From contig JAHFVD010000073.1 of the NCBI GenBank assembly GCA_023264735.1, positions 1-34,881 on the forward strand: a DNA stretch of 34,881 nucleotides, given 5' to 3'. Position 1 is the stretch's first letter. Each line of letters opens with the position of its first letter. The notes under the pieces were generated by a model. That model was not told where the DNA came from, made no database searches, and saw only the letters and a list, made by a program, of their open reading frames with translations. This document shows positions 1 to 8,528 of the stretch, piece by piece. The stretch is from Mycobacterium sp. (GTDB lineage: Bacteria > Actinomycetota > Actinomycetes > Mycobacteriales > Mycobacteriaceae). The position numbers and the translations under genes were made by a program.

Positions 1-848
1 AGCTGGGCACCGCGTATCTGGAGAAGTTCCCGGACCGGGTGCGCGCGATGGTGCTCGACGGGGCGATCGACCCCGCGCAGGACACCGTCGCGTCGATCCT
101 TCAGCAGATGACCGGCTTCCAGGTGGTGTTCAACGACTACGCCGCCGACTGCGCGAAATCGGCGGGCTGCCCGCTGGGCACCGACCCGGCGCACTGGGTC
201 GACCGCTACCACCAGTTGGTCGATCCGCTGGTGACCAAGCCCGGCCCGACGTCCGATCCGCGCGGGCTGGGCTATCAGGACGCGCTCACCGGGACGTTCA
301 ACGCCCTCTACACGCCGCAGTACTGGAAGTTCCTCACCAGTGGCCTGCTGGGGTTGGCGCGCCAGACCGACGCCGGTGACCTGTTGATGCTCGCCGACGA
401 GTACGACGGCCGTAATCCCTATGGGCATTACAGCAACGGGCAGGACGCGTTCAACGCGGTCCGCTGCGTCGACGGCCCGACCCCCACCGATCCGGCGGTG
501 TGGGCCGATATCGACAAGCGCACCCGCGAGCTGGCCCCGTTCCAGGCATACGGTCAGTTCACCGGATTCGCCCCGCGCGATCTGTGTGCGTTCTGGCCGG
601 TGCCGCCCACGTCGGCGCCGCACCCGGCGGCCCCGGCCCCGCCGGGCAGCGTCGTCGTGGTCTCCACGACCCACGACCCGGCCACGCCGTACGAGGCGGG
701 CGTCAACCTCGCCCGCGAGCTGGCCGCACCGCTGATCACCTTCGACGGCACCCAGCACACCGCGGTGTTCAACGGCAACGAGTGCATCGACTCGGCGATC
801 GTGAACTACTTCGTCGACCTGACGGTGCCGGTGAACCTGACCTGCTGA
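1..848 (+). CDS. Exported alpha/beta-hydrolase peptidase, CaeA/Hip1 (Rv2223c/Rv2224c) type, 3' part only
   Basis: The reading frame is open from the window edge (codons begin at base 3), so the N-terminus, signal peptide and serine nucleophile lie outside. The visible 280 or so residues match the C-terminal half of mycobacterial secreted serine peptidases with a TAP-like C-terminal domain. The start of the visible part (EKFPDRVRAMVLDGAIDP) is the strand/helix that normally follows the GxSxG elbow. The Asp of THDPATPY and the His of GTQHTAVF near the end are the expected second and third catalytic residues. Cysteines scattered through the domain, including the very last residue, fit an extracytoplasmic disulfide-bonded protein. 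It converges on the SPFH lipoprotein gene, with one base between the stop codons. Family is clear; which of the two M. tuberculosis paralogues it corresponds to cannot be decided from this part. Confidence 0.85.
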   Translation, partial: LGTAYLEKFPDRVRAMVLDGAIDPAQDTVASILQQMTGFQVVFNDYAADCAKSAGCPLGTDPAHWVDRYHQLVDPLVTKPGPTSDPRGLGYQDALTGTFNALYTPQYWKFLTSGLLGLARQTDAGDLLMLADEYDGRNPYGHYSNGQDAFNAVRCVDGPTPTDPAVWADIDKRTRELAPFQAYGQFTGFAPRDLCAFWPVPPTSAPHPAAPAPPGSVVVVSTTHDPATPYEAGVNLARELAAPLITFDGTQHTAVFNGNECIDSAIVNYFVDLTVPVNLTC

Positions 849-849
849 G

Positions 850-1791
850 TCAGCGGCCGCCCTGCGGCACCACGTATGTGGGCTGGTAGGGGTTCTGGCC
901 CGCTTCGATGGCCTTGGACTTCAGGAAGTCGTCGACCGACGGGTAGCCGGCGATCTCGGCTTGTTTCTGCAAGGCCTGCTGACGGGCCAGCTCGGTCTGG
1001 GCCTTCGAGGCGATCACGTCGGCGTCAGCCTTGGCCCTGGCGGCGTCGGCGTCGGCAACACCTTTGGCCCGGGCCGCATTCGCCTGGGCGATGGCCTGCT
1101 GCTCGGCGACGATGGCCTCTTTGAGTCCGGGGTCCACCGGGTCGGGCTTCATCACCGTCACCGCGAAGTTGGAAAAGTACTCCTGGCCGTTGGTACGGGC
1201 CCGGGTGGCTTGGGGCAGCGTTTCACGCAGGGCGTTCTGGAACTCCACCCGGACGGCCTCGTCGTTCCAGATCTGCCGCCAGGTGTACTTCTGGGCGACG
1301 GACACCAGGGTGTTCTCCAGGGGCTGGCCCACCACGTAACTCAGCAGATTTTTCCAGCCCGCACTGACCGTTCCGTCGCTGTTGAGCCAGCCGGCGTACT
1401 TGGTGCCGAATTCGCGGTGGAACTCCTTGAGCTTGTCGCAGTCGTTGGTCAGGTCGAAGGTGACCGAGACGGGAACCTTCAACTCGGCCGGGGCTGAGGC
1501 GTTGGAGACCACCAGCGTCGCGGGGGCTTCCGCGTCGGGCCGGTCGAGGGCATCCCAGGAGATCTGGCGCGACGGATAGAGATAGACCTTGAAGCCGCCC
1601 GGGGGGTTGAACTCGGAGGTCTCGGGGCTGATGCAGCCCTCCACTTTCGGGTCGGTGGGAATGAGGAAGTAGTCGTCGACCTTGACGGCAGTGGTGCCTG
1701 CCCCCACCTGGGTGCTGCAGCCGCTCAAGACGATCCCGCCGACGATGAGCGCTGCCGCCACCCCGCCGATGACGATTATTCGACCCTTCAC
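850..1791 (-). CDS. SPFH/Band-7-like lipoprotein
   Basis: 313 aa with a GTG start. The N-terminus is a hydrophobic signal (residues 5-22) ending in a lipobox LSGC, so Cys25 is the likely lipidated residue and the protein should sit on the outer face of the cell membrane. The middle (about 60-210) resembles an SPFH/prohibitin core, and residues about 215-285 form an Ala/Lys/Glu/Gln-rich heptad-like helix (AIAQANAARAKGVADADAARA), typical of the coiled coil that follows SPFH domains. The tail is Pro/Gly-rich. It overlaps the upstream small membrane-protein gene by 4 nt (GTGA), so the two are translationally coupled and probably function together. A lipid-anchored SPFH protein outside the membrane is unusual, since most SPFH proteins have a TM or hairpin anchor. 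Function unknown; membrane-domain scaffolding is only an inference from the fold. Confidence 0.75.
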   Translation of the reverse strand: MKGRIIVIGGVAAALIVGGIVLSGCSTQVGAGTTAVKVDDYFLIPTDPKVEGCISPETSEFNPPGGFKVYLYPSRQISWDALDRPDAEAPATLVVSNASAPAELKVPVSVTFDLTNDCDKLKEFHREFGTKYAGWLNSDGTVSAGWKNLLSYVVGQPLENTLVSVAQKYTWRQIWNDEAVRVEFQNALRETLPQATRARTNGQEYFSNFAVTVMKPDPVDPGLKEAIVAEQQAIAQANAARAKGVADADAARAKADADVIASKAQTELARQQALQKQAEIAGYPSVDDFLKSKAIEAGQNPYQPTYVVPQGGR

Positions 1792-2027
1792 GTGTCTTCC
1801 GTTCCTCGGTTGAAGATGATGTCGTTCAGTTTTGCCTGGTGTTCGGCTTCGTAGCGTTCTCTATCACGGTCCAGCAACTCGCGGGCGTACGCGCGACGAT
1901 CCTTGGCCGAAAGGAACACCAGCGGATCCTTGACGCCGCGGAGTTCTTTCCGGAGTTGGCGAATGTAAATCCCCATCGCGACGATGACGATGATCGCGAT
2001 GAGAAGAATGGGGATGACCGCCTTCAT
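1788..2027 (-). CDS. Small single-pass membrane protein, operon partner of the SPFH lipoprotein
   Basis: From ATG 2027 this encodes 79 aa: a strongly hydrophobic segment directly at the N-terminus (about residues 3-20, rich in I, V, A and L) followed by a charged cytoplasmic tail with many Arg, Lys, Asp and Glu, probably helical. A longer form from TTG 2054 (88 aa) is possible, but ATG 2027 puts the membrane segment at the usual position; I see no clear Shine-Dalgarno for either. The stop overlaps the GTG of the SPFH gene by 4 nt. The small membrane protein and SPFH lipoprotein pairing recalls NfeD/SPFH two-gene operons in general layout, but this protein has no NfeD OB-fold and is not called as one. 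Divergent from glnA2. Confidence 0.65.
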   Translation of the reverse strand: MKAVIPILLIAIIVIVAMGIYIRQLRKELRGVKDPLVFLSAKDRRAYARELLDRDRERYEAEHQAKLNDIIFNRGTEDT

Positions 2028-2074
2028 CGGGTCAGTATGTCCGAATGTCGGCAATTGGCCTGCTGATGCGTGTC

Positions 2075-2101
2075 TTACCGCCTGCGTAACACGGAATTAA
2101 C
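2075..2101 (+). promoter_or_regulatory. Possible GlnR-like half-sites upstream of glnA2
   Basis: Three pentamers spaced by exactly 6 nt: TTACC (2075-2079), GTAAC (2086-2090) and TTAAC (2097-2101). The GlnR consensus in actinobacteria is GTnAC-n6-GAAAC repeated. GTAAC is a perfect a-site; the others match only partly. It sits immediately upstream of the glnA2 -10 element, so it is a weak candidate. Confidence 0.3.
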
Positions 2102-2111
2102 ACCCGCTGCA

Positions 2112-2117
2112 TACGCT
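2112..2117 (+). promoter_or_regulatory. -10 element for leaderless glnA2
   Basis: TACGCT (TANNNT type) lies 6 nt before ATG 2124, placing the expected transcription start at or next to the start codon. No Shine-Dalgarno is visible there. Supports ATG 2124 as the true start. Confidence 0.5.
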
Positions 2118-2123
2118 CGCGTC

Positions 2124-3464
2124 ATGGACCGCCAGAAGGAATTCGTGCTACGCACGCTGGAGGAACGGGATATCCGATTCGTCCGGCTGTGGTTCACCGA
2201 CGTGCTCGGTTACCTGAAGTCGGTCGCGATCGCTCCCGCCGAACTCGAGGGCGCCTTCGAAGAGGGGATCGGCTTCGACGGGTCCTCGATCGAAGGCTTC
2301 GCGCGCGTCTTCGAATCCGACACCGTCGCCCGCCCGGATCCGTCGACGTTCCAGGTGCTGCCGTGGACAACCAGTGGCGGCCAGCATCACTCGGCCCGGA
2401 TGTTCTGCGACATCACGATGCCGGACGGCTCGCCGTCCTGGGCCGACAGCCGCCACGTGCTGCGCCGCCAGCTCGCCAAGGCCAGTGATCTCGGGTTCTC
2501 CTGCTACGTGCACCCCGAGATCGAGTTCTTCCTGCTCGAGCCTGGCCCCTACGACGGCTCGGTGCCGGTGCCCGCCGACAACGGCGGCTACTTCGATCAG
2601 GCCGTGCACGATTCGGCGCCCAACTTCCGCAGGCACGCCATCGATGCCCTGGAGCAGATGGGCATCTCGGTCGAATTCAGCCACCACGAGGGTGCGCCCG
2701 GCCAGCAGGAGATCGACCTGCGCTACGCCGACGCACTGTCGATGGCCGACAACGTGATGACGTTCCGTTACGTCGTTAAGGAAGTCGCGCTCGCCGAAGG
2801 GGTGCGGGCGTCGTTCATGCCCAAGCCGTTCGCCGAATATCCCGGCTCGGCCATGCACACCCACATGAGCCTGTTCGAGGGCGAGAACAACGCGTTCCAC
2901 AGCCCCGACGATCCGCTGCAGCTCTCGGATGTCGCGAAGTCGTTCATCGCCGGCATCCTGGAGCACGCCAGCGAGATCAGCGCGATCACCAATCAGTGGG
3001 TGAACTCCTACAAGCGGCTGGTGCACGGCGGCGAGGCGCCGACGGCGGCATCGTGGGGCGCGTCCAACCGCTCGGCGCTGGTGCGGGTGCCGATGTACAC
3101 CCCGCGCAAGGCGTCCTCGCGCCGCATCGAGGTCCGCAGCCCCGACTCGGCCTGCAATCCGTACCTGACTTTCGCGGTATTGCTGGCGGCCGGGTTGCGG
3201 GGAGTCGAGAAGAACTATGTGCTGGGCCCGCAGGCCGAAGACAACGTGTGGACGCTGACTCCCGAGGAGCGCCGCGCGATGGGCTACCGGGAACTGCCGT
3301 CCAGCCTGGGCATCGCCCTGGCGGAGATGGAGAGCTCCGAGCTGGTCGCCGAGGCCTTGGGCGAGCACGTCTTCGACTACTTCCTGCGCAACAAGCGCAC
3401 GGAGTGGGAGCAGTACCGCAGCAACGTGACGCCGTACGAGCTGAAGGCCTACCTGTCTCTTTAG
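2124..3464 (+). CDS. glnA2: Glutamine synthetase, GlnA2 type
   Basis: 446 aa from ATG 2124, the same length as M. tuberculosis GlnA2. An in-frame upstream extension to 2070 is rejected because the -10 hexamer at 2112 would lie inside it. Glutamine synthetase motifs occur in order: the beta-grasp segment DGSSIEGF near residue 57, the metal/glutamate-binding EIEFFLLEPG near 133, the HTHMSLF helix, NRSALVRVP, and the C-terminal EVRSPDSACNPYL. Known role: ATP-dependent condensation of glutamate with ammonia in the cytosol, or action of a GS-family ligase on a related amine. GlnA2 is not the main housekeeping GS in M. tuberculosis. The adenylylation loop of GlnA1 (LYELPP) reads YRELPSS here, so control by GlnE is uncertain. 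glnE follows 68 bases after the stop, from its own -10 element. Confidence 0.95.
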   Translation: MDRQKEFVLRTLEERDIRFVRLWFTDVLGYLKSVAIAPAELEGAFEEGIGFDGSSIEGFARVFESDTVARPDPSTFQVLPWTTSGGQHHSARMFCDITMPDGSPSWADSRHVLRRQLAKASDLGFSCYVHPEIEFFLLEPGPYDGSVPVPADNGGYFDQAVHDSAPNFRRHAIDALEQMGISVEFSHHEGAPGQQEIDLRYADALSMADNVMTFRYVVKEVALAEGVRASFMPKPFAEYPGSAMHTHMSLFEGENNAFHSPDDPLQLSDVAKSFIAGILEHASEISAITNQWVNSYKRLVHGGEAPTAASWGASNRSALVRVPMYTPRKASSRRIEVRSPDSACNPYLTFAVLLAAGLRGVEKNYVLGPQAEDNVWTLTPEERRAMGYRELPSSLGIALAEMESSELVAEALGEHVFDYFLRNKRTEWEQYRSNVTPYELKAYLSL

Positions 3465-3519
3465 TGCGGCTAGGTACCGGTGGGCAGGAAGCCTAGCGAC
3501 CGGGGAATCGACGTTGCGC

Positions 3520-3525
3520 TACCGT
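3520..3525 (+). promoter_or_regulatory. -10 element for leaderless glnE
   Basis: TACCGT ends 7 nt before GTG 3533. This spacing favours GTG 3533 over the alternative in-frame GTG at 3527, which lies only 1 nt after the hexamer. Confidence 0.45.
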
Positions 3526-3532
3526 CGTGCAC

Positions 3533-6502
3533 GTGGCGAAACCAGCGACGCAGCGCCCACGCGTTCCCAGCGTGGGTCGACTCGGTCTGGTCGAACGCAC
3601 CGCCGCCGCTGACCTGACGAGGCTCGGCTGGAACACCGACTCCTACGTGGAACTGCTGTGGTCACTGTCGCGGGCGCCAGACGCCGACGTGGCCCTGCAG
3701 ACGATGAGCCGGTTGGCCGACGCGCTCGGGGGTGACTGGCCGCAGCTGAATGCCGCTCTGGTCAAGGACCGTGGCTTGCGCGGGCGCCTGTTCGCGGTGA
3801 TCGGCTCGTCGCTGGCCCTTGGCGATCATCTGGTGGCCAACCCGCAGTCATGGCATCTGCTCGAGGGTGCGGTGACGCTGCCCGAGCCTGCCGCGCTGCG
3901 CAGACAATTCGACGATTGCATCGTCGAATTCGGCACCGCCCCAGCCACGATCATGCCGCGGCTGCGCACGCTGTACCGCAACCAGCTGTTGGTCCTGGCC
4001 GGACTCGACCTGGCATCGACGGTGGAGAACGAACCGGTGCCGGCGTTCTCCACGATCGGTGAACACCTGTCGGACATCGCCGACGCGGCACTGGACGCCG
4101 CGCTGAAGGTGGCGACCGCGACGGTGTGCAAGGAGGGCGCCCCAGCCCCCCGCCTCGCGGTCATCGCCATGGGCAAATGCGGTGCGCGGGAACTGAACTA
4201 CGTCAGCGACGTCGACGTCATCTTCGTCGGTGAGGACGCCGACTCGGTGACCACCCGGGTGGCCGGGGAGATGATGCGGCTGGCGTCGGACACGTTCTTC
4301 GAAGTGGACGCCGCGCTGCGCCCCGAAGGCAAGCGGGGCGCGCTGGTCCGGACCTTGGACTCGCACGTCGCCTACTACCAGCGGTGGGCCAAGACGTGGG
4401 AATTCCAGGCGTTGCTGAAGGCCAGGCCTGCGGTCGGTGACGCCGAACTGGGGGAGCAGTACATCGCGGCGCTGATGCCGATGGTGTGGACCGCCTGCGA
4501 GCGTGAGGATTTCGTGCCCGAGGTGCAGGCCATGCGCCGACGGGTGGAAGCGCTGGTGCCCGCCGATGTGCGGGACCGCGAGATCAAGCTCGGGACCGGC
4601 GGCTTGCGCGACGTCGAATTCGCGGTCCAACTCCTGCAATTGGTGCACGGCCGCACCGACGAGTCGCTGCACGTGGCGTCGACGGTCGACGCGCTGGCGG
4701 CGTTGGCGGCCGGTGGCTACGTGGGACGTGACGACGCCGCGAACCTGACCGCGTCCTACGAGTTCTTGCGGCTGCTCGAGCATCGGCTGCAATTGCAGCG
4801 GCTCAAGCGAACCCATATGCTGCCTCCCGCGGAGGACGAGGAGGGGCTGCGCTGGCTGGCCCGGGCTGCGCACATGCGGCCCGACGGCACGCACGACTCA
4901 CTGGGCGTGCTGCGCGAAGAGATCAAACGGCAGAACCTTCGGGTATCGCGGTTGCACGCCAAGCTTTTCTACCAACCGCTGCTGGAGTCGGTCGGTCCGT
5001 CGGTCGGGCTGACACCCGGCCTGACGCCGGCCGCCGCCGAACGTCAGCTGGCCGCACTGGGTTACGAAGGCCCGCAGAGCGCGCTGACTCACCTGAGCGC
5101 GCTGGTCAATCAGAGCGGGCGTCGCGGCCGGGTCCAGTCGGTGCTGTTGCCCCGGCTGCTGGACTGGCTGTCGGATGCCCCCGACCCGGACAGTGGACTG
5201 CTGGCCTACCGGCGAGTCAGTGAGGCACTGTCCGAACAACGTTGGTATCTGAGCACTTTGCGCGACGAGAGTGCGGTCGCCAAGCGGCTGATGCAGGTGC
5301 TGGGCACCTCGGCGTACGTGCCCGAACTGTTGATGCGGGCGCCGGAGGTCATCCAGCAGTACGCCGACGGTCCGGCTGGGCCCAAGCTGCTCGACGTCGA
5401 TCCCGAGGCGGTATCCCGCGCGCTGATCGCGTCTACCGCACGGCATGCCGACCCGGTACGGGCGATTGCGGCCGCGCGGACCCTGCGCCGCCGGGAGCTG
5501 GCCCGGGTGGCCTCCGCGGATCTCCTTGGGATGCTGGAGGTTCGCGAGGTCTGCAGCGCACTGACATCGGTCTGGCTGGCGGTGCTGCAATCGGCGCTGG
5601 ACGCGGTGATACGTGCCAACACGCCCGTCGACGGTACGGTGCCCGCCAAGATCGCGGTGATCGGGATGGGCCGCCTCGGCGGTGGCGAGCTGGGCTACGG
5701 CTCGGATGCCGACGTGATGTTCGTCTGCGAGGCGAACTCCGGTGTCGAGGAGTCGCGGGCCGTCAAGTGGGCGGTGACGGTCGCCGAGCAGGTGCGGACG
5801 CTGCTCGGAACACCCAGTGCGGACCCGCCTTTGGAGGTCGACGCGAATCTGCGCCCGGAGGGCCGCCAGGGTCCGCTGGTGCGCACCTTGGCGTCGTATG
5901 AGGCTTACTACGCGCAGTGGGCGCAGCCGTGGGAGGTCCAGGCGTTGCTGCGTGCCCATGGGGTGGCCGGCGACCTGGATCTCGGGCACCGGTTCCTGTT
6001 GATGGTGGACAAGATTCGGTACCCGGCCGGCGGGGTGTCGGCCGAAGCGGTGCAGGAGATCCGGCGGATCAAGGCCCGGGTGGATGCCGAGCGGCTGCCT
6101 CGCGGTGCCGATCCGAACACCCATACCAAGCTCGGCCGTGGTGGTTTGGCCGATATCGAATGGACGGTGCAGCTGTTGCAGCTGCGCCACGCCCATCAGG
6201 TGCATTCACTGCACAACACCTCGACGCTGGAGACGTTGGACGCCATCGGTGCCGCCGAGCTGCTGGCTGAGGACGATGTCGACCTGCTGCGCCAGGCCTG
6301 GCTGACGGCGACCAGTGCGCGCAATGCGCTGGTACTGGTGCGCGGTAAGCCGACCGACCAGCTTCCCGGCCCGGGGCGTCAGCTCAACGCGGTCGCGGTG
6401 GCGGCGGGCTGGCACAGCGACGACGGCGGGGAGTTCCTTGACAACTACCTGCGGGTGACGCGGCGCGCGAAAGCCGTTGTGCTCAAGGTATTCGGAGGTT
6501 AG
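3533..6502 (+). CDS. glnE: Bifunctional glutamine synthetase adenylyltransferase / adenylyl-removase
   Basis: 989 aa, close to the 994 aa of M. tuberculosis GlnE. Two nucleotidyltransferase domains are visible: the N-terminal adenylyl-removing half with GARELNYVSDVDVIFV near residue 218, and the C-terminal adenylylating half with GRLGGGELGYGSDADVMFV near 712, each carrying the DxD metal ligands. Each is followed by a helical segment with the matching signature (GTGGLRDVEFAVQLLQL; GRGGLADIEWTVQLLQL). The enzyme transfers AMP to or from a tyrosine on GlnA1 in response to nitrogen status, and the target loop is intact in the glnA1 of this window (Tyr406). GTG 3533 is chosen from the promoter spacing; GTG 3527 would add two residues. 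The stop is 3 nt before the thioesterase start, so the downstream genes are probably cotranscribed. Confidence 0.96.
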   Translation: MAKPATQRPRVPSVGRLGLVERTAAADLTRLGWNTDSYVELLWSLSRAPDADVALQTMSRLADALGGDWPQLNAALVKDRGLRGRLFAVIGSSLALGDHLVANPQSWHLLEGAVTLPEPAALRRQFDDCIVEFGTAPATIMPRLRTLYRNQLLVLAGLDLASTVENEPVPAFSTIGEHLSDIADAALDAALKVATATVCKEGAPAPRLAVIAMGKCGARELNYVSDVDVIFVGEDADSVTTRVAGEMMRLASDTFFEVDAALRPEGKRGALVRTLDSHVAYYQRWAKTWEFQALLKARPAVGDAELGEQYIAALMPMVWTACEREDFVPEVQAMRRRVEALVPADVRDREIKLGTGGLRDVEFAVQLLQLVHGRTDESLHVASTVDALAALAAGGYVGRDDAANLTASYEFLRLLEHRLQLQRLKRTHMLPPAEDEEGLRWLARAAHMRPDGTHDSLGVLREEIKRQNLRVSRLHAKLFYQPLLESVGPSVGLTPGLTPAAAERQLAALGYEGPQSALTHLSALVNQSGRRGRVQSVLLPRLLDWLSDAPDPDSGLLAYRRVSEALSEQRWYLSTLRDESAVAKRLMQVLGTSAYVPELLMRAPEVIQQYADGPAGPKLLDVDPEAVSRALIASTARHADPVRAIAAARTLRRRELARVASADLLGMLEVREVCSALTSVWLAVLQSALDAVIRANTPVDGTVPAKIAVIGMGRLGGGELGYGSDADVMFVCEANSGVEESRAVKWAVTVAEQVRTLLGTPSADPPLEVDANLRPEGRQGPLVRTLASYEAYYAQWAQPWEVQALLRAHGVAGDLDLGHRFLLMVDKIRYPAGGVSAEAVQEIRRIKARVDAERLPRGADPNTHTKLGRGGLADIEWTVQLLQLRHAHQVHSLHNTSTLETLDAIGAAELLAEDDVDLLRQAWLTATSARNALVLVRGKPTDQLPGPGRQLNAVAVAAGWHSDDGGEFLDNYLRVTRRAKAVVLKVFGG

Positions 6503-6505
6503 GCC

Positions 6506-7138
6506 GTGATGGATTTCGAGTTCGGCGTCATCAGCGCCGACGAACACGATCGCATCGGTGCGCTGCACGAGCCGCTGGCCGAGGCGGTGCGCCGGCTCAT
6601 CGAGGCCAGCATCCACAGCGGTGCGGATGCGGAGACGATCATGGCCGCCCGGCAGACCATCGACGAAGTCACCGAGATGCTGGAGCGCACCCCGACCGAC
6701 CGGCCGCGGGTGCTCCGGCACGAAGACACCGGCCTGCCGGTGGTGTGGCGCAATCCCGCTGTGGGACGGCACAATCCGCTGGCGCCGCCGATGAACACCC
6801 ATCACGAAGAGGGCCGGGTGTGGACCGAGTTCACCTTGGGGCCGGTCTACGAGGGGCCGCCCGGCCTGGTGCATGGCGGTATCTGTGCGCTGCTGCTCGA
6901 CCAGCTTCTCGGCGAGGTCGCGACCAGGCAGCTCAGCAAGCCCAAATTCACCGGCACGATCACGCTGAAGTATCTGCGTGGCACACCGCTGGGTCCGTTG
7001 CGGGGTGAAGCGTGGGTCGAGGGTAACGAGGGTTTCAAGACATATGCGCGCGGATTTCTCAGCGACGCACAGGGCGCGACCGTAGAAGCAGAAGGCGTTT
7101 TCATCATGCCGGCCTGGGCGAGGGACGTAACCGAGTGA
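6506..7138 (+). CDS. Hotdog-fold acyl-CoA thioesterase (PaaI/4HBT superfamily)
   Basis: 210 aa from GTG 6506 (ATG 6509 is equally possible). A GGAGG at 6494-6498, inside the end of glnE, is well placed for either. Residues about 90-205 have the hotdog pattern: NPLAPPM, then GPPGLVHGGICALLLDQLLG, where the HGG before the long helix is the family hallmark, followed by beta strands (FTGTITLKYLRGTPL; VEAEGVFIMP). Residues 1-80 are helical and poorly conserved. The likely reaction is hydrolysis of an acyl-CoA thioester in the cytosol; the substrate cannot be told. It is wedged between glnE (3-nt gap) and an F420-type oxidoreductase (4-nt overlap), so it is translated with both, but no direct link to nitrogen control is evident. 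Confidence 0.8.
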   Translation: MMDFEFGVISADEHDRIGALHEPLAEAVRRLIEASIHSGADAETIMAARQTIDEVTEMLERTPTDRPRVLRHEDTGLPVVWRNPAVGRHNPLAPPMNTHHEEGRVWTEFTLGPVYEGPPGLVHGGICALLLDQLLGEVATRQLSKPKFTGTITLKYLRGTPLGPLRGEAWVEGNEGFKTYARGFLSDAQGATVEAEGVFIMPAWARDVTE

Positions 7139-7995
7139 AGTTCTATGTCAGCGTTGCGTTCCTGGAGACCAGTGAGATCGTCGAGATCGCCAAGGCTGCC
7201 GACGAGTTGGGCTACGAGGGGCTCGGCATCCCCGACCACGTGGTGAACCTGGAAACCCTGGCCACCCCGTACCCATACACCAAGAACGGCGAGCGGCGCT
7301 GGCAGCCGTTCACCGACTGGCCCGACCCGTGGGTGCTGGTCGGCGCGCTGGCGCAGGCCACAAGTGAGATCAAGTTCGTGACGACGGTGTACATCCCGGG
7401 GATGCGCGATCCGTACTCGGCGGCCAAATCCATTGGCACCGCGGCATATCTGGCCAACGGCCGGGTGGAGCTCGGCATCGGCGTTGGCTGGTGTGAAGAA
7501 GAGTTCACGCTGATGGGCCAGCAGTTCGCCAAGCGTGGCAAGCGCACCGACGAGATGATCGAACTGATGCGGGCCCTCTGGCAGCCGGGCTGGACGGAGT
7601 TCGACGGCGAGTTCTATCAGACTCCGCGGCTGGAGATGATGCCGACGCCACCGCATATCCCGATCTACAGCGGGGGCCTGTCCGATATCGCGCTGCGGCG
7701 CGCGGCGCGCCTGGACGGCTGGATCGGCGACTTGATCAGCCTGGATCAGGCCATCCTGCGGGTCGACAAGCTGCGTGACCTGCGCGCCGAAAACGGTTTG
7801 ACGATGGACGGTTTCGAGATCCTGACACCGTTGACCGACGCCTTCACCATCCCGCACTACGAGCGGGCGGCAGCGGCAGGCATCACCGGGATTGTGACGA
7901 TGCCGTGGATGTTCTACTCCGGACCCGACGCCTCGCTGGCCGACAAGATCGACGGAATGCGGCGCTTCCGCAAGGATCTGGCGCTAGACGCCTAG
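7135..7995 (+). CDS. LLM-class F420-dependent oxidoreductase
   Basis: 286 aa, GTG start overlapping the thioesterase stop (GTGA). It has the luciferase-like monooxygenase TIM-barrel pattern: an N-terminal strand KFYVSVAFLE, ADELGYEGLGIPDHV near residue 22, a non-conserved insert with many aromatics, then ANGRVELGIGVGW (about 105), which begins the conserved phosphate/flavin-binding region, TDEMIELMRALW, and PIYSGGLSDIALRRAARLDGWIG near 178. Mycobacterial members of this length and pattern mostly use coenzyme F420 rather than FMN. Substrate unknown; pairing with a thioesterase hints at acyl-chain or xenobiotic metabolism, which is inference. The stop codon overlaps the stop of the convergent DoxX gene. 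Confidence 0.82.
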   Translation: MKFYVSVAFLETSEIVEIAKAADELGYEGLGIPDHVVNLETLATPYPYTKNGERRWQPFTDWPDPWVLVGALAQATSEIKFVTTVYIPGMRDPYSAAKSIGTAAYLANGRVELGIGVGWCEEEFTLMGQQFAKRGKRTDEMIELMRALWQPGWTEFDGEFYQTPRLEMMPTPPHIPIYSGGLSDIALRRAARLDGWIGDLISLDQAILRVDKLRDLRAENGLTMDGFEILTPLTDAFTIPHYERAAAAGITGIVTMPWMFYSGPDASLADKIDGMRRFRKDLALDA

Positions 7996-8393
7996 CGGCG
8001 GCCGCGGACGGCGTCGAGCGCGTAGGCGCCACCGCCGGTGAACACCAGCAGCAGGAATCCGAAGCACAGCGCGACGGCCAGCTCGCCGCCGTTGACGACG
8101 GGCCAGAAGCTCTTCTCGATGTGCTGGGTGAAGTAGGCGAAGGCCATCTCCCCAGAGGCGATGAACGCGGCGATCCGGGTGAACAGTCCGATCGTGATCA
8201 GCGTTCCCAGAATCAATTCCAGGATTCCGGCGTACCAAATCGGCCATGAACCGGTCTCGACGCCATAGGCCTGGGGCCAGTTGAATACTTTCGAGAGTCC
8301 TTCGAAGAGGAACAGCAGTCCGAAGAAGATCCGGAATACGCTGAGGGCGGCAGGTGCATTGCGGTCGAGGCGAGCGTCAAGTCTCTGCGTCAT
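7992..8393 (-). CDS. DoxX-family membrane protein
   Basis: 133 aa with four predicted membrane helices (about residues 17-35, 50-70, 74-92 and 105-126). The N-terminal helix carries the DoxX pattern FRIFFGLLFLFEGLSKVF, and the GSWPIWYAGILELILG segment and TRIAAFIASGEMAFAYF follow as usual. DoxX proteins are integral inner-membrane proteins; some take part in redox or thiol-stress complexes with SodA and SseA in M. tuberculosis, but this copy is not next to such genes. ATG 8393 is preceded by a TATCGT hexamer 7 nt upstream and no Shine-Dalgarno, so it is probably leaderless. It converges on the LLM oxidoreductase gene with overlapping stops. Confidence 0.88.
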   Translation of the reverse strand: MTQRLDARLDRNAPAALSVFRIFFGLLFLFEGLSKVFNWPQAYGVETGSWPIWYAGILELILGTLITIGLFTRIAAFIASGEMAFAYFTQHIEKSFWPVVNGGELAVALCFGFLLLVFTGGGAYALDAVRGRR

Positions 8394-8400
8394 GGCACCA

Positions 8401-8406
8401 ACGATA
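8401..8406 (-). promoter_or_regulatory. -10 element for leaderless DoxX gene
   Basis: On the minus strand TATCGT lies 7 nt before ATG 8393. Confidence 0.45.
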
Positions 8407-8528
8407 CTGTTCCGGCAGCCTCTCTGGGGAGATGCCCCGAGGTCCCTGTGAAGCTACTTACGGCTCGGTTCGTTGACGCCGGCGGCGATTAGGGTTCAGC
8501 CCTGTGCGGGGGTTACACGGTCGGCAGA

